64,000 bases of DNA. It comes from Porphyridium purpureum (lineage: Eukaryota; Rhodophyta; Bangiophyceae; Porphyridiales; Porphyridiaceae). The DNA lies in contig VRMN01000003.1 of assembly GCA_008690995.1 (NCBI GenBank), positions 1,860,001 through 1,924,000 on the forward strand. The letters are read 5' to 3'. Below, in pieces: positions 56,210 to 64,000 of this stretch. The position numbers and the translations under genes are program-made. The notes beneath the pieces were generated by a model. It was not told where the DNA came from. It worked only from the letters and a program-made list of their open reading frames with translations, and ran no database searches. How positions within the stretch are numbered: the first letter of the stretch is position 1; each line of letters begins with the position of its first letter.

Positions 56210-57997
56210 ATGGGTGGGAGCATCATGGGACTTGGATTGGGATCGCCGATGGCGCGGTCCAGCAGCGTGATTCATGGAGTGATCAGGAGATTCGCGAGCA
56301 CAAGGATGGTGGACATTATAGGCAAGCGCATTGCTGTCATTGGTGGTGTTGCCGGTGGAGCATCCGCGGCCGCTCGTGCGAGGCGCATGTCTGAGGACGC
56401 AGAGATCACGGTGTTCGAGCGCGGGCCGTATGTGTCGTTCGCGAATTGTGGACTGCCGTACTACGTGGGTAATGTGATCAAGTCACAGGATAAGCTCGTG
56501 CTGGCAAGCCCCGAGCTGTTCATGAAACGCTACAATATTCGTGTGCACACGAATACAGAGGTCATGCGCATCGACACGAGGGGTAAGGTTTTGGTCGTGA
56601 AGAAGACAAGCGACGACAGCGGCGAGAGTTCAGTGTGGCTTCACCCGTACGATGAGCTTGTGTTATCACCCGGGGCGACGGCGATCAAGCCAAGTATTCC
56701 GGGTATCGACCTTCCAGGCATCTTTTCTATTCGAACCGTACCAGATTCGGAGCATGTGCGTCAATACATCGAGGACACAAAGGCAAAGTCTGCAGTGGTC
56801 GTCGGAGGGGGATTCATCGGGCTGGAAATGGCCGAAAACCTGCATCACCTTGGGCTGAAAACCACCATCATTGAAGGCCTGCCACAGGTCATGGCACCGC
56901 TGGATGCCGAAATGATCGCGCCTGTGCACGATCGGATTCGGGCCTCTGGAAGCGAACTGCTTCTTGAGGAGCAAGTTACGTCATTTGAGCGAAAGGACAC
57001 GGGTGGGCCAATCACGGTGACTACCGCAGCAGGAAAGACAATCGAATCGGACATCGTGATCATGTCCATTGGCGTACGCCCCGTGGTTGACCTTGCTAAG
57101 GCTGCAGGCATCGAACTTGGTCGGAAGGGAGGTATCAGCGTAGACGCCTCGATGCGAACGTCGCAACCTCATATTTATGCCGTGGGTGACGCAATTGAAA
57201 CCGAGAACGTCGTCTCTGGTGAACACGAGCTTGTCCCATTGGCAGGACCCGCCAATCGACAGGGTCGAGTGGCTGCAGATAATGCAGTGACAGATCGTCA
57301 AGTCCGTTTCCGGGGCGTTCAGAGCACCTCTGTATGTGGCGTGTTCGGTCTCACGGTGGCAAGTACAGGCTTGAGCGAAAAGACATTGAAAAAGTTGGGC
57401 CGCGAATATGCAAAAGTGTACCTGCATCCAGGACATCACGTCTCTTACTACCCAGGAGCCAAGACAATTGACTTCAAGCTTCTGTACGATCCGAAAAGTG
57501 GCCAGGTGCTCGGTGCACAAGGTGTGGGCGAAGAGGGTGTTGAGCGGCGCATTGACGTGCTTGCAGTTGCCATCCAAGGAAAGATGACTGTGTTCGACCT
57601 GGAGGAAGTAGAATTGTGCTACGCTCCAGCGTATGGATCTGCCAAGGACATCACAAATATGGCCGGAATGGTTGCAGCAAATTTCATTCGCGGGGATCAT
57701 CCTACACTGCATGCTGATCAAGTCCAACTTGGCGATTATTTTCTGCTTGACGTTCGAGAGCAATCAGAGTTCCAGGCCGGACACATTCCCAACGCAACGA
57801 ATGTGCCTCTTTCGGAACTGCGCCAGCGCATGGATGAGCTTCCACTGGACCGCCCGATTTTGTGTTACTGTGCTGTCGGACAAAGAGGATACAACGCCAC
57901 TCGAGCACTCATGCAGAACGACTTTGAGGTGTACAACTTGAGCGGCGGATTCCGTACGTACATGGCCGCGAAAGCTGCGAACCTGCTCCTTGAGTGA
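56210..57997 (+). CDS. CoA-disulfide reductase / NADH-oxidase-type flavoprotein fused to rhodanese
   Basis: The product is 595 aa. The first ~35 residues (MARSSSVIHGVIRRFAST) look like a mitochondrial presequence. Next come the FAD loop IAVIGGVAGGASAAARARR and the active site SFANCGLPYYVG with the redox Cys80. The NAD loop follows (VVVGGGFIGLEMAENL), then IYAVGDAIETENVVSG and the dimerisation domain. The last ~90 residues are a rhodanese domain: LLDVREQSEFQAGHIPNA and the active-site loop CAVGQRG with Cys554. This layout (CoADR-Rhd) is common in bacteria and is known for reducing CoA disulfide or persulfide. In a eukaryote it suggests an old transfer from bacteria followed by addition of a leader. 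Both catalytic cysteines are present. Confidence 0.9.
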   Translation: MGGSIMGLGLGSPMARSSSVIHGVIRRFASTRMVDIIGKRIAVIGGVAGGASAAARARRMSEDAEITVFERGPYVSFANCGLPYYVGNVIKSQDKLVLASPELFMKRYNIRVHTNTEVMRIDTRGKVLVVKKTSDDSGESSVWLHPYDELVLSPGATAIKPSIPGIDLPGIFSIRTVPDSEHVRQYIEDTKAKSAVVVGGGFIGLEMAENLHHLGLKTTIIEGLPQVMAPLDAEMIAPVHDRIRASGSELLLEEQVTSFERKDTGGPITVTTAAGKTIESDIVIMSIGVRPVVDLAKAAGIELGRKGGISVDASMRTSQPHIYAVGDAIETENVVSGEHELVPLAGPANRQGRVAADNAVTDRQVRFRGVQSTSVCGVFGLTVASTGLSEKTLKKLGREYAKVYLHPGHHVSYYPGAKTIDFKLLYDPKSGQVLGAQGVGEEGVERRIDVLAVAIQGKMTVFDLEEVELCYAPAYGSAKDITNMAGMVAANFIRGDHPTLHADQVQLGDYFLLDVREQSEFQAGHIPNATNVPLSELRQRMDELPLDRPILCYCAVGQRGYNATRALMQNDFEVYNLSGGFRTYMAAKAANLLLE

Positions 57998-58069
57998 CGT
58001 GCAACGCGAGTCTTAGAGTAGTAAAACTTCACTAGTGTATTTCTGTAAGGGTGATACACCGATCACCAG

Positions 58070-59002
58070 TCAGGAAATTTTTCGCATCAGAGCGTCTCTG
58101 GCACCTATCACGGGGCGCATGCATACGGGACATGAATTGTGCCGCCGCATGATAAGCCAGCGGTCGACGCATTTCGCGTGGAAGCAGTGTCCGCATCTTA
58201 AGGCTCGCAGGTCCATGAGATGATGCGCGCGGGGCGAGCACGCCGTCCTAATCATTGGAATCTCTTCGAAGCACACCGTGCAAAGTTCAAATTCGTCTTT
58301 CATGTCCTCGTCCTCTCGTATCTCGTGATCAGCTTTGCTTTGCATACTCCAGGGCTTGAATCGCTGCGTGTTCTGCTCGACCTCTTCTGCTATCACTTGT
58401 GAGCTGATGTAACGATCCTGAAAGAACACAGTATGTGAGCGACCGTCCAGAGGGTCGTACTCAATGTCTTCCGAATGCCGCCCCTGTCTCTGGTCACGGC
58501 TGTTCCGCTGCCCATTTCGCATCGTCCGCACGGCAATCAGGCCCGTAAGGGGCAGCAGGACAAAATACAAGACCACCATTAAACTTAAACCGAGAACTGT
58601 GCTGGCAATGGAGGCGCCCTTCTCGTGTCTTTTCTCTTGCTTCAAACGCTGGTTTCGTCTGACATGCTGCGCCGGCGTGGCACGGTTCCGACTCCGGAAA
58701 CTTTCTTTCGGTGCGGAAGAACGTTCCCTCCTCCCTGGAGGCCGCTGCGCATGACTCGTGGGTGAAGACGCGAAAAGGTGGAATCCAAATGAAGCTTGTG
58801 CCACCTCCTTCAAGCGTGCAGTTGAAATTCCCGAGACGGATTCTGTGTCCCGATAGACTGCCAGCCCGCGTGCCAAAAGAACCGCGCAGATGACGATCAC
58901 TACGGCTGTCCAAGGCTTCATTATCTTCGTTGTCGCACGCCCCTCGCAGAAGGCAAAGGTTTTCTTCCAACTCAAGCCGTTAGATGACTTGCTCTCAATC
59001 AT
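58070..59002 (-). CDS. RING-H2 membrane E3 ubiquitin ligase
   Basis: The product is 310 aa. There are two hydrophobic segments: about 31-50 (WTAVVIVICAVLLARGLAV, a signal anchor) and about 138-160 (LGLSLMVVLYFVLLPLTGLI). The C-terminal RING-H2 finger has CTVCFEEI, then CGHCFHAKCVDRWLIMRRH and CPVCMRPV, giving the C3H2C3 order. The stretch between the second and third pairs is longer than usual. It is like the ATL/RNF membrane ligases, which ubiquitinate membrane or secretory-pathway proteins. Its ATG is only 35 bp from the stop codon of the next gene upstream on the same strand. Its 3' end is 72 bp from the CoA-disulfide reductase gene. Confidence 0.85.
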   Translation of the reverse strand: MIESKSSNGLSWKKTFAFCEGRATTKIMKPWTAVVIVICAVLLARGLAVYRDTESVSGISTARLKEVAQASFGFHLFASSPTSHAQRPPGRRERSSAPKESFRSRNRATPAQHVRRNQRLKQEKRHEKGASIASTVLGLSLMVVLYFVLLPLTGLIAVRTMRNGQRNSRDQRQGRHSEDIEYDPLDGRSHTVFFQDRYISSQVIAEEVEQNTQRFKPWSMQSKADHEIREDEDMKDEFELCTVCFEEIPMIRTACSPRAHHLMDLRALRCGHCFHAKCVDRWLIMRRHNSCPVCMRPVIGARDALMRKIS

Positions 59003-59037
59003 ACAAAATTCAGCAATTTTACGATGAAAATATTTGG

Positions 59038-61305
59038 TTAGGGTTCAGGGAGCGCTCCGGCTTCTTCCTTGAGCAGCAAGTGCTCCCACTTTTTCTCAAT
59101 CCAGTCGAGTTCCTCCACCTGCTCGCGATTCTGGCTGTGCGAAAAGCGCTGTGTGCGCTCCAGTGTAACATGCGATGTCCCATCCTGTCCCATATGTACC
59201 GCATGCGTGGCCGCGTGTACCAGATGTTGACTTGTCGAGCGCAGAGCGCCCTGCCGAGGTTCCATGCTCTTCGCTTCATCACCCATTTCGGTCACTCTGT
59301 CCCTAGAGGCTGATTTCCTTAGAGTACCTGTCTGCTCCAGGAAGCTGTCGAACAGGCGGCGAGTCATTCCTTTTTGGCCAGATCTATCGAAACGTCGTGG
59401 ACATGAAACCCCACCGAGAGCGTCGAACAAGGTATTCCACTCGCACTGCAGCCGCGGCTCTTCGTCGATCAAGAGATTGTCCGGTAGCTCAAGACTTCCC
59501 CGCCACTCACAGAATCGCCTCAAATCAGGTGATTTTTCCTCGTACATACTGGCGAGATATCTGCTTGCTCGATCCACAACTTCCGAGTCTCCAATGGTGG
59601 CGTCCGTGGGGACGCCTGCGCTTCTCTCAGCTTGAATCTCTACGCTTTCCACGAATCCGGCGGGATTGAGCTGTTCTCGATAGACAGCGCGACTAAAGCT
59701 CGAAGGATATTCGACCACAGATGTTCCGGTCTGACTTTTGAAATCTTGCATGAGCAAGTCACCGAAGCGCGAAAGTTGGACCAGACCAAGTGAAGAACTC
59801 CCCGTCGATACCCAGGACAGCCCCGCGAGAAGTGGCCGCGACCTGGTGGACTGCTTTTGGTATTGATCTTGAAAGGAAGGAATAGAAGCTACGGGCGAGT
59901 GCAGTTGCGCGATGCTTGACGTGAACACTCCCACGGCGCGCCCTGTCCTTTGGACCAGCTCGCGACAATAAGGAGCCACCACAACCTCGCTTGTGACTGG
60001 ATTCGCCAGCGCCAGGCACCAGGCGCCCGCCTCCAATAAAGGTGCGGATGCAAGTAAAAGCGAGTGCCCGTCTTCGAGCCAGAATGGCATTCTTGTTTCA
60101 AACAGAGCGCGACCAGGTGCTCGTTCATCAATTACCGCGAGCACCGAGTCTGTTGCCAACAGGTAGCTGTGTGGCCCGGCAGCATACGGTAGGGGTTCAA
60201 AGCCGCAGCAGCCGCGGTCCAGAGCTTTCAAGCTCCAGTCGCTCGCCTCCCAGAATGAATAAGTGCTGGGAGCTCGAAAGTCAAGGCGGCGTACTGACCG
60301 AGGCAAACACAGGAGACGTACATATGCAGAATTTGAGAGTGACGAGTTCCGCAGCCGAACAAAAGGACTCCATGACGCCGCTCCGTCTGGTACCGTGACG
60401 CTCTCCTTCAGTCCGACACGAGAGGTTAGGCTCGAGACATAGAGGCGTGATTCTGGGAGAGAAAGAGAGACGTTCTCAAACGAGGTCTTATCCGGCGCAA
60501 GACATGATTCCAAAAGCCTTTCTGTCGGCGCGCTAGTGAACGCCTCGTATCGCACTCCGTCAGGGACAATCGAAAGCTGCTGCAGCATGTGAGGCTCTGA
60601 GCGTGCAGTCCTCTCCAAAGGGAACGTGTGCAACGTTGACACAGTTCGTTTCCGGCACAGCACTGCAGTCCCGAAGCCGTTCATCAAAGGAGCTGCTTTC
60701 AGGTCCAACATGGGCTCCTCATTTCCTTGATTGCGTCCCATGAATCCTAGTCCTGAAAAGTTGCAGCGGCGAACTTCGACCGAGTTGGACATCAATGTGG
60801 AAGCGTGCGAGTCTACACAGAAGAACCTATCATGCAGCGAACCGTAGACATGCTGCGGCCTAGCTCCCACCACAAGGGCATTTCCATAGCCTTCGCAAGA
60901 GTCTGCTCTGTGAGCGATCCCAGGCTGCGAACATGTGCCGTTCACTGACATCACTCTTGCCAGCGACACCGGCCCGAAGCGATGTTTCTTGTAGTGAGCC
61001 GAATTCCGTACCACGTTGGTCACGAGGGCGGACGCATACATATGCGGCACAGCTGAAGCCGAAGCCGAAGCCGAAGCCGGCGTAGCATCTGGAACAGCCC
61101 CTTTGGCTCGCTTGACACCACTTTTCTGGCTTGACTCGCCTGCCGTTCCGCTCGGCGCGCTGTACCGTAGCCTGCCCATCGGCGCCGCGGCGCCCTCAGT
61201 GCCTGCCCAGCTTGCCCAGTCGAACACATGCTCGCTGTTCTCACCGTTGTCAACTTCCGAGTGGTTCTGATCGCTTCGGGTCCGGCTTACCCCGAGATGG
61301 TCCAT
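59038..61305 (-). CDS. Large protein of unknown function, possibly Pol I factor-like
   Basis: The product is 755 aa from ATG 61305 (MDHLGVSRTRSDQ). After a ~90-residue disordered part with an (Ala-Ser)n run (ASASASASA), the protein is rich in beta-strand-like segments, for example HSYLLATDSVLAVIDERAP, EDGHSLLLASAPLLEAG, and LGLVQLSRFGDLLMQDF. This arrangement recalls the beta-propeller of RRN6/TAF1C, RNA polymerase I core-factor subunits, but that is only a resemblance in pattern. The C-terminus is charged and helical (WIEKKWEHLLLKEE). The gene itself is well supported by its long frame; the function is not known. Confidence 0.7.
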   Translation of the reverse strand: MDHLGVSRTRSDQNHSEVDNGENSEHVFDWASWAGTEGAAAPMGRLRYSAPSGTAGESSQKSGVKRAKGAVPDATPASASASASAVPHMYASALVTNVVRNSAHYKKHRFGPVSLARVMSVNGTCSQPGIAHRADSCEGYGNALVVGARPQHVYGSLHDRFFCVDSHASTLMSNSVEVRRCNFSGLGFMGRNQGNEEPMLDLKAAPLMNGFGTAVLCRKRTVSTLHTFPLERTARSEPHMLQQLSIVPDGVRYEAFTSAPTERLLESCLAPDKTSFENVSLSLPESRLYVSSLTSRVGLKESVTVPDGAASWSPFVRLRNSSLSNSAYVRLLCLPRSVRRLDFRAPSTYSFWEASDWSLKALDRGCCGFEPLPYAAGPHSYLLATDSVLAVIDERAPGRALFETRMPFWLEDGHSLLLASAPLLEAGAWCLALANPVTSEVVVAPYCRELVQRTGRAVGVFTSSIAQLHSPVASIPSFQDQYQKQSTRSRPLLAGLSWVSTGSSSLGLVQLSRFGDLLMQDFKSQTGTSVVEYPSSFSRAVYREQLNPAGFVESVEIQAERSAGVPTDATIGDSEVVDRASRYLASMYEEKSPDLRRFCEWRGSLELPDNLLIDEEPRLQCEWNTLFDALGGVSCPRRFDRSGQKGMTRRLFDSFLEQTGTLRKSASRDRVTEMGDEAKSMEPRQGALRSTSQHLVHAATHAVHMGQDGTSHVTLERTQRFSHSQNREQVEELDWIEKKWEHLLLKEEAGALPEP

Positions 61306-62217
61306 GTGCACGAGATCGCTTGGTTACATTGCTGTTTCGCTTCGCGCCACCGTTGCTGTGGCAAAATTGGAAGGCGAAGGCCCGCCCCTCGCTTCTACAG
61401 AAGACAGAAAGATACGAACGCCGCTTCAAACCGCATCCGCTGACTGCACGCTTCCTTTGCCCGCACGACCAAGACACCACTGGCGGACACTTGCACAATC
61501 GAACGAACGAACAGAATGTGGCACCCGGTCCGAGGAACCCGCAAGAATGACACCTATGTCAGCACAAGCTTTCCCCGTCTCTGCTGAGGTCGCGCAAATT
61601 TTCAAGCGCAGCGTCGTCCGCGGGCGACCGGCTTCTTCTGTGCCACGTGTAGGCACACACCCAACGACCATCTCGTCCTGGTCCAAGCACCACACGCCGC
61701 CGCCAACCACCCCGCCGCCTGGATTTCTTTATCGGCTTCAACCGTGTAACCATGTAGCCGATAAACCGTTATCTTTCCGATGAATCGAGCTTGGCTGTCG
61801 CGTGCACAGAGCTGCCGAGCGTGCGTATCTGCGAAATACGCACGCTCATACCTGCAGCGATGCCAAGAACTGCATGTTGCACACTGTGCGACGCATTCAA
61901 GGATTGCGATGTCAGCGCTCCGCAGCACATCTTTCTCCGCAGCTGCGAAGTATTGCACATCTCGGCTTCCACCTTTTCGGGGCCAGCACCTGACAAATTT
62001 GAAGGCCATTGCGAAGGTGACGATGCCCTTGTCACCGTCGAAGTCTCAGAAAAAAATGGGTGCGAGGAAGCTGATTCATAGTAGACTAGTAGCTGTGGGC
62101 TCGACTCGCCCTTTTCCACTCACAGGAGGATTTTGGAATGATTGTGAAACGTGGGCACGAGGTTTCCGGGAACATCTGGTTTTATGAATTGCAAACTTGG
62201 CGAGACGGTATCTCGCT
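61306..62217. other. Intergenic region with small Cys-rich frames
   Basis: 912 bp. It should contain the promoter of the 755-aa gene and the 3' UTR of the Fe-S carrier gene. Overlapping frames exist on both strands at about 61600-62190. The most protein-like is 61860-62081 (plus, 73 codons, starting MPRTACCTLCDAFKDC, with several Cys and an acidic end), preceded by CCTGCAG, a possible splice acceptor. This is not enough to call a gene. Confidence 0.35.
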
Positions 62218-62826
62218 TCACATGGCAAAGCTCTGACCGCAGCCGCAGTTTTGAGTGGCATTCGGCTGGGTGAACTTGAACCCGCCGCCAATGAGCGCGT
62301 CCGAATAGTCCAACTTCATTCCAAACAAGTACAAGAGGCTTTTCGGGTCACACACGACACTGACCGCGCCATTCAGAAGCTTAACCATGGTATCATCTTT
62401 GCTCACTTTCTCCTCGCTCTCGAAATCCATCACGAAGCTCATGCCCGAGCACCCACCCGACCGCACGCCCACGCGCAGCACTTTGGCCTCGGGAGTCGAG
62501 CTCAGCAGCTTACCGAGCTGCTGCAGAGCCGCGTCTGTGACAGTAATAAACGACTCGTCCTCCTTCCCGTGCAGAGACTGCTCTTGCAAACCCGCGGCAG
62601 CCGCCTGCGACCCAGTCTCGATCTCCGCCGCGAGGCGTTGCACAACGCCTCGCCCGCCCCTCGCGTTCCTCGTCCTCCCGGCCAGCGGCGCTCGCTGAGC
62701 ACACATGCGCTCTGAGCCGCGAGACGCGGGAACCAGGGCGACGCCAGGGAGCACGTTCACAAACCCCACCATCTTTTCTTTGTTCTTGCTCCTTCGACTC
62801 CTTCTCTTGCCACTCTTTCCACGCAT
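62218..62826 (-). CDS. A-type iron-sulfur cluster carrier (SufA/IscA-like), plastid type
   Basis: The product is 202 aa from ATG 62826; ATG 62772 (MVGFVNVLPG) would give a more normal transit peptide. About 85 N-terminal residues are basic and Ala-rich, then a HesB/IscA domain runs to the end. It includes ITVTDAALQQLGKLL, LRVGVRSGGCSGMSFVMDF, VVCDPKSLLYLFGMKLDYSD and the C-terminal NCGCGQSF. The three conserved cysteines (GGCSG and CGC) that hold the cluster are present. The protein carries or passes Fe-S clusters, in the plastid if the leader is a transit peptide. Divergent from MsrA with only 95 bp between start codons. Confidence 0.92.
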   Translation of the reverse strand: MRGKSGKRRSRRSKNKEKMVGFVNVLPGVALVPASRGSERMCAQRAPLAGRTRNARGGRGVVQRLAAEIETGSQAAAAGLQEQSLHGKEDESFITVTDAALQQLGKLLSSTPEAKVLRVGVRSGGCSGMSFVMDFESEEKVSKDDTMVKLLNGAVSVVCDPKSLLYLFGMKLDYSDALIGGGFKFTQPNATQNCGCGQSFAM

Positions 62827-62921
62827 CGCCTCTTTCGATAAAGTTGCGGGACGCGACGCACTTTAGGCGGTTGACTGGCAGGCTGGCTTGGCTGCTGATC
62901 CCGAACGAGGAATCGTTCAAG

Positions 62922-63851
62922 ATGGCATTTTGTGTGTCTGGCCTCGGGTTCTCTGGTCAACTAGTAGCTCTGCCTTCTCAGAGAGCACGGCAGACTCGGT
63001 CGCGTGCGCCGATTTGCGCGACTCGGGATCCTGACAGCAACAGCTGCCGGAAGGAGAAGAATCAGAATGAGCAGGATATAGAGATGGCCCCGTCGATGTC
63101 CCGGCGGCGCGCGATGCTGACCTTCGGCGCACTGACAGGAATGATGATTGGAGGCTGGACACTGCAGTCGGTAGAACAGCAAGGTCTCGTGGGGCGGGTG
63201 GGTGCAAAGGAATTGCCAGTCGCCCCGAAAGACGGGCTGGAGACGGCTGTTTTTGCCGGCGGCTGCTTTTGGTGCATGGAGAAGCCCTTTGATGTGCTTC
63301 CGGGTGTGGTGTCCACCACGTCTGGGTACTCGGGAGGGCGCGAAATGGACCCGTCGTATGAGCTCGTCTCGATGGGCCGCACAAACCATGCCGAATGTGT
63401 GGCCGTGCGCTATGACCCGAAGCAGGTCAGCTATGAGACATTGTTGGACGTCTTTTGGCACAATGTTAATCCAACCACAAGGGATCGGCAATTTTGTGAT
63501 CGAGGCCATCAGTACCGCACTGCGATATTCTACACCACGGACGCGCAAAAGGTCGCGGCACTCCGCTCACGTGACGAGCTAGCGCGAAACCAGACATTTG
63601 GGAAGGTGCCGATTGTGACAGAAATTGCGGCCGCAGGTGAGTTCTGGGAGGCTGAGGAATACCATCAGGACTATTATCGCAAGCAGCCGCAGCTGTACGC
63701 GTTCTACCGATTTAATTGTGGTCGTGATCAATGGCTAGAGCGACAGTGGGCCGAGAAGGGCACCGATGAGAAAGTGGACCAAGGGCGCTCCACGTTCAAT
63801 GTGTGGGACATACCAAGCGCGATTTGGCAACGCATTAATCGACCGTTCTGA
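62922..63851 (+). CDS. MSRA: Peptide methionine sulfoxide reductase A with a bipartite, lumen-type leader
   Basis: The product is 309 aa from ATG 62922 (MAFCVSGLGFSGQ); the frame opens earlier only at a TTG. The MsrA domain starts near residue 105, with the active-site FAGGCFWCMEKPF (Cys115), GYSGGREMDPSYE, HAECVAVRYDP, DRQFCDRGHQYRTAIFY and EAEEYHQDYY. It reduces methionine-S-sulfoxide. The leader has two parts: a basic transit-type region (1-55), then SMSRRRAMLTFGALTGMMIG (59-78) with three Arg before a hydrophobic core and a small-residue site near VGA (93-95). That is the pattern of a twin-arginine signal for the thylakoid lumen. Lumen location is inference. Confidence 0.93.
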   Translation: MAFCVSGLGFSGQLVALPSQRARQTRSRAPICATRDPDSNSCRKEKNQNEQDIEMAPSMSRRRAMLTFGALTGMMIGGWTLQSVEQQGLVGRVGAKELPVAPKDGLETAVFAGGCFWCMEKPFDVLPGVVSTTSGYSGGREMDPSYELVSMGRTNHAECVAVRYDPKQVSYETLLDVFWHNVNPTTRDRQFCDRGHQYRTAIFYTTDAQKVAALRSRDELARNQTFGKVPIVTEIAAAGEFWEAEEYHQDYYRKQPQLYAFYRFNCGRDQWLERQWAEKGTDEKVDQGRSTFNVWDIPSAIWQRINRPF

Positions 63852-64000
63852 ACGTACTAGGCAGAGGAATGCGTGGTTAGCGCGTATTCATTTATAATAC
63901 CTTCGATTTAGCATAGAACACAGCCCCCGTCCTCCTTCCTCTTAGTGTTCTGCTCCTTGAAAGACTGTGGATCCATCACTCGAATGAGTGTAACAAAAGC
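63852..64000. other. Right edge, no gene seen
   Basis: 149 bp after the MsrA stop. It contains a TATAATA-type AT-rich patch around 63893 that may belong to the MsrA 3' UTR. Nothing else is recognised. Confidence 0.4.

Noticed and set aside
59038-61305. Naming the 755-aa protein RRN6/TAF1C
   Set aside because: Only a general beta-propeller-like look and one short similar stretch; not enough for a family name.
61602-62187. Overlapping 116-135 codon frames on both strands
   Set aside because: They overlap each other in opposite directions with no domain; at most one short Cys-rich frame is noted as a weak possibility.

Overview
This window looks like nuclear DNA of a unicellular red alga, most like Porphyridium. 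That is an inference from gene content and style; no marker here proves the species. Nearly every gene is one uninterrupted ATG-to-stop frame, genes are packed on both strands, and intergenic gaps are often below 200 bp. The proteins are eukaryotic: SNF1/AMPK and Wee1 kinases, NatA auxiliary subunit, PP4 regulatory subunit 3, a URI-type prefoldin and enolase. Several others carry plastid- or mitochondrion-type leaders: peptide deformylase, an ABC1 kinase, MsrA, an A-type Fe-S protein, NDUFAF7 and a CoA-disulfide-reductase/rhodanese fusion. A sulfotransferase and a Golgi-type glycosyltransferase fit an alga that makes a sulfated polysaccharide coat. Where a computed reading frame opened at GTG or TTG, I moved the start to the first supportable ATG.

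Layout. 1-361 is intergenic. 370-6302 is a Ty1/Copia LTR retrotransposon on the minus strand that looks whole, with identical LTRs, a direct repeat at its ends and a half-tRNA primer site. 6422-7171 is a spliced gene for a conserved plastid-type protein, divergent from an SVOP-like MFS transporter. Then come a small tail-anchored protein, a TauE/SafE anion transporter, a poorly resolved 2 kb stretch, a probable mitochondrial protein, an ABC1 kinase and NDUFAF7 (the last two end 9 bp apart). 18171-21687 is a 3.5 kb stretch without a supportable gene. 21688-34181 holds a membrane-anchored acyl-CoA-binding protein, a very large PP4R3/SMEK, a sulfotransferase interrupted by an in-frame stop, a URI-like prefoldin and the SNF1 kinase. 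35593-47140 holds Wee1, a glycosyltransferase, NAA15, peptide deformylase and an 822-aa unknown. 47282-63851 holds GTP cyclohydrolase I, an F-box protein, enolase, a STRAD-like pseudokinase, the CoA-disulfide reductase/rhodanese fusion, a RING-H2 membrane protein, a 755-aa unknown, an A-type Fe-S carrier and MsrA.

How the parts fit. There are no operons; the organisation is divergent promoters and tight convergent ends. Two themes recur in the intergenic DNA. One is a motif close to GCACTGTAC(C/T)TTATC, often in inverted or tandem pairs in several promoter regions. The other is strongly purine-rich sense-strand leaders. The most unusual points are a Myb/SANT-like module with a cysteine cluster inside the Copia polyprotein, the shared promoter motif, the stop codon inside the sulfotransferase, a likely twin-arginine (thylakoid-lumen) signal on MsrA, and a Cys4 motif at the N-terminus of GTP cyclohydrolase I.
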